This document shows, one piece after another, positions 61,687-64,000 of a DNA stretch of 64,000 nucleotides. The DNA is from G963667675 sp965197565 (lineage in GTDB: Bacteria > Chloroflexota > Dehalococcoidia > Lucifugimonadales > UBA3495). The position numbers were made by a program, and so were the translations under genes. Under the pieces are notes generated by a model. That model was given only the letters and a program-made list of their open reading frames with translations, had not been told where the DNA came from and ran no database searches. The stretch's first letter is position 1; each line of letters starts with the position of its first letter. The stretch covers positions 682,001 through 746,000 of the forward strand of contig CBDANK010000003.1 in NCBI GenBank assembly GCA_965197565.1, given 5' to 3'.

Positions 61687-64000
61687 ATCCGACCATACGC
61701 CCAACCAAGGTCCTGGACTACTACGACGGGGTGCTGGTGTTCACCGCCGAAGGTGACGATGGCCAACAGTACGTGGGATCCATCATTGACACCACCGACG
61801 GAATTGACCGTTACTTGGTCAAGGCCACGACACCGGAGCGGATCAAGGATCTGGAAAAGGGCAGGGTTGACCTGCGCAGCCTGCTGCTGAGAAACCCGTC
61901 CGACAAATGGTACCTGACCTTCGACGGGAACGCACCCGACGAACCGATGGAACTGTACCCGCAGAGCGGCTCGATTGAAGCTACCGACTTCCTACCGTCG
62001 GAAGACTACTTTCTCGGCGACGAGGAAACCGGGATGCGGCCCCGCCTCATCGAAAAATGGCTGCCCATCAACCAGATCTCAACCGAGGCTATCCGGGAAC
62101 GGGCCGGCGCGGTGCCAAACCCAGCACCTCACCAACTCCACGTCTGGTGGGCCCGCAGGCCGCTGGCACCTTCACGGGCGTCAACCCTGCTGTCGCTAAT
62201 ACCGCAGTCAGCAGACGACGAAGATACCCGTCATTCCGTCCTGGATATGCTGGGAACCAGCTCGGACGTCCACCAAATCGCCTTGCACTTGGCGGCCGCC
62301 AAAGAGCGTGGCGAACGCGACAAGGACGGCTACGGCGATCATCGTCGGGCCTTCACCCATAACCCTACTGCCGAGCAACAGGACTGGCTCAAGGCCAACC
62401 TGCCCAACGCGAACCCCACCGTCCTAGATGTTACTGCCGGGGGCGGCTCCATCCCCTTCGAGGCCGGGCGGCTGGGATTCCGCACCATCGCCAACGAGCT
62501 GAACTCCGTCGCTTGCCTGATACTCCGGGCTACCTGCGAATGGCCCCAACGCTACGGCTACCCGCTGCTGGATACTTACCGCCAGTGCGCCGAGGCTTTC
62601 CAAAGCCGTGTCAGCGAACTGCTGGCCGATGTGTACCCCGCCGAGTATGCCCCCGACTGCGCCAGCGGCGATTGCCCGCACCCGCAGGCCATGTGCAGCA
62701 TCAGCGGCTGCCAACACAAAAACAACAAATGTTCTAAATTTGCCCATCGGGCGGTGCGCGCCCAAAGATACGTTTGGGCGTATCTTTGGGCGCGCACCGC
62801 GAGTTGCCCGGGATGCCATGTGGAGATACCGCTCAGCCCCAATTGGCGGCTGGACAACAACGGCACCGGGATGCGCGTGGTACCTGACGGAACCCGGGTC
62901 GAACTACGCATCGTCCATGACCTGCAAGCCTGCTCCGACTGCAAGAGCAGCGCCAAGAGCTGCCACCTAGCCACTCTCTATCCCAACCAGAGTGTCAACG
63001 ACGGCACTGTGACCGGTGCCATCGCCACCTGCCCCGCCTGTGGCAGCACCACTCCCAAGGGCTACCTGGCCGAGGAAGCTCAGGCCGAACGAATGGGCCA
63101 CCGGCTGTACTGCGTCATCTACCGGGACAGTTGGCGGGACCTGACCAAAGCCGGCAAGCCGAAGAAGCGGGAAACCACCTGTAGGGTGTTCGCGGAGCCG
63201 GAAGAACGCCATTTTGCCAGCGATGCCCACATCGCCAATGCACTGGCCCGGATGGAGCCGCAATGGGATGCCGATGACGTTCTGCCCAATGAGGCCCTGC
63301 CAGACGGCAATAAGACGAAAGAGGCCATTTACTACGGAATGCCGGAATGGCGTGATATGTACAGCCAGCGCCAGTTGCTTGCCCACGGTTACTGTGTCCA
63401 AGCGTTCCGAGAGTGCGTCAAAATTGACGAAGAAGCTGACCGGTTGGACGACCACCACAAGGCCGCATGGGCCTATGTTGTGCTGGCAATGGACAAAATG
63501 ATCAACCGGAATAGCCTTTTAACGAGATGGGACTCAGGGCAGAACATAGTAGCGGGTACATTCGATAGTCACGATTTCGGTTTCAAGTGGTCGTATTCGG
63601 AGATGGCTGTCACCTGCCGCGGCTTGGGCCTTGAATGGAGTCTTAACGACATCTCAGAGTGCCTGTCCGAATTGCTGGGCATGACTGGCCACACTGAAGA
63701 CGCTGACCGGCTAATCGCAGAAACGGAGTTCGGCTCCATCGCCTCGCCCACAGAGGTCATCAACGGCGACGCACGCGATTTGCCCCTGGATGACGCATCC
63801 GTGGATTGCGTAGTCTTCGACCCGCCTTACGAGGAGAACGTTTGCTACGCCGAGCTGTCCGATTTCTTCTACGTCTGGCTCAAGCGCACCGCCGGATACG
63901 TGTTCCCGGAAGACTTCACCGACTACCTGACAGAGAAAGACCAGGAAGCCATCGCCAGCCCGGCCCGCTTCAAGAGCCAGGCAACTAAGGGCAAGTCCGC
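61683..64000 (+). CDS. DUF1156-type zinc-ribbon adenine-specific DNA methylase, 3'-truncated
   Basis: Open to the window end (772+ codons). Early HQLHVWWARRPLAPSRAS (about residue 150) is the DUF1156 signature. SAM motif I is LDVTAGGGSIPFEAGRLGF (about 248), followed by several CxxC pairs (CPGC, CSDC, CPAC) of zinc ribbons, then catalytic motif IV FDPPYEENVCYAELSDFFYV with DPPY at residues 713-716. N6-adenine methylation marks host DNA in Hma and related systems. The start overlaps the 133-aa gene. The helicase typical of the system is expected to follow. Confidence 0.88.
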   Translation, partial: MNPTIRPTKVLDYYDGVLVFTAEGDDGQQYVGSIIDTTDGIDRYLVKATTPERIKDLEKGRVDLRSLLLRNPSDKWYLTFDGNAPDEPMELYPQSGSIEATDFLPSEDYFLGDEETGMRPRLIEKWLPINQISTEAIRERAGAVPNPAPHQLHVWWARRPLAPSRASTLLSLIPQSADDEDTRHSVLDMLGTSSDVHQIALHLAAAKERGERDKDGYGDHRRAFTHNPTAEQQDWLKANLPNANPTVLDVTAGGGSIPFEAGRLGFRTIANELNSVACLILRATCEWPQRYGYPLLDTYRQCAEAFQSRVSELLADVYPAEYAPDCASGDCPHPQAMCSISGCQHKNNKCSKFAHRAVRAQRYVWAYLWARTASCPGCHVEIPLSPNWRLDNNGTGMRVVPDGTRVELRIVHDLQACSDCKSSAKSCHLATLYPNQSVNDGTVTGAIATCPACGSTTPKGYLAEEAQAERMGHRLYCVIYRDSWRDLTKAGKPKKRETTCRVFAEPEERHFASDAHIANALARMEPQWDADDVLPNEALPDGNKTKEAIYYGMPEWRDMYSQRQLLAHGYCVQAFRECVKIDEEADRLDDHHKAAWAYVVLAMDKMINRNSLLTRWDSGQNIVAGTFDSHDFGFKWSYSEMAVTCRGLGLEWSLNDISECLSELLGMTGHTEDADRLIAETEFGSIASPTEVINGDARDLPLDDASVDCVVFDPPYEENVCYAELSDFFYVWLKRTAGYVFPEDFTDYLTEKDQEAIASPARFKSQATKGKS
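62751..62800. repeat. Perfect 22-bp inverted repeat inside the methylase gene
   Basis: Arms 62751-62772 and 62779-62800 are exact complements (first bases GCGGTGCGCGCCCAAAG) around a TTTGGG loop. The repeat is in frame, encodes about 17 residues between the zinc-knuckle region and AYLWARTASCPGC, and no stop is introduced. Confidence 0.85.

Overview
The window is bacterial chromosomal DNA that is GC-rich, gene-dense on the left and rich in mobile elements on the right. Best guess for the source is a Chloroflexota lineage of the Dehalococcoidia/SAR202 kind. This is inference from the rseP-ispG-proS order, several luciferase-like (LLM) flavin/F420 oxidoreductases, a formamidase-type amidohydrolase, and an IS load that interrupts otherwise normal housekeeping operons. 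No rRNA, complete tRNA or CRISPR array is seen.

Region 1 (1-39,960) is mostly core genome. It holds rseP (5' truncated by the window edge), ispG and proS (ATGA-coupled), pheS-pheT, moeA with a coupled unknown gene, the infC-rpmI-rplT operon on the minus strand (infC apparently starting at ATA), an M20 peptidase, a PAC2 protein, coaX-coaBC, two tandem LLM oxidoreductases, a formamidase, a third LLM monooxygenase, a methyltransferase, a class IV aminotransferase, a peptide-type ABC substrate-binding lipoprotein, a minus-strand operon (SppA-like peptidase, DUF4350-like protein, three-repeat lipoprotein) and a double VOC protein. Accessory islets break it up: two different IS630 elements placed back to back (4,324-6,788), a small-gene cluster with a RuvC-like protein (6,791-9,043), an IS110 element, several MITE-like repeats, and a two-gene cassette present twice (9,551 and 27,810), the second copy internally deleted.

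Region 2 (40,000-56,250) is an accessory island. It opens with a large serine recombinase and phage-like remnants, then a nested IS3 element interrupted by a decayed IS110 and an intact-looking IS630. After that come a second IS630 of the other subgroup, an IS630-derived MITE that ends a GmrSD-like (DUF262/DUF1524) restriction pseudogene, a truncated methyltransferase-glycosyltransferase gene, a 2.4-kb segment bounded by two identical inverted 70-bp hairpin sequences, and a 197-bp MITE.

Region 3 (56,300-64,000, running off the window) is a tightly packed plus-strand operon. It encodes a small zinc ribbon, a DUF499 P-loop ATPase, a 145-aa unknown, a putative 40-aa protein, a 357-aa unknown, a 133-aa unknown, and a DUF1156-type zinc-ribbon adenine methylase with DPPY. 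An ATPase of this kind with this kind of methylase is the signature of Hma/BREX-like anti-phage systems, whose helicase would be expected just beyond the right edge. The four unrecognised genes between ATPase and methylase are the best candidates here for an undescribed defence component.

Four IS630 transposases of two subgroups each need a -1 frameshift, at a run of seven C in one subgroup and seven A in the other. The shift is conserved between divergent copies, so it looks programmed rather than degenerative.
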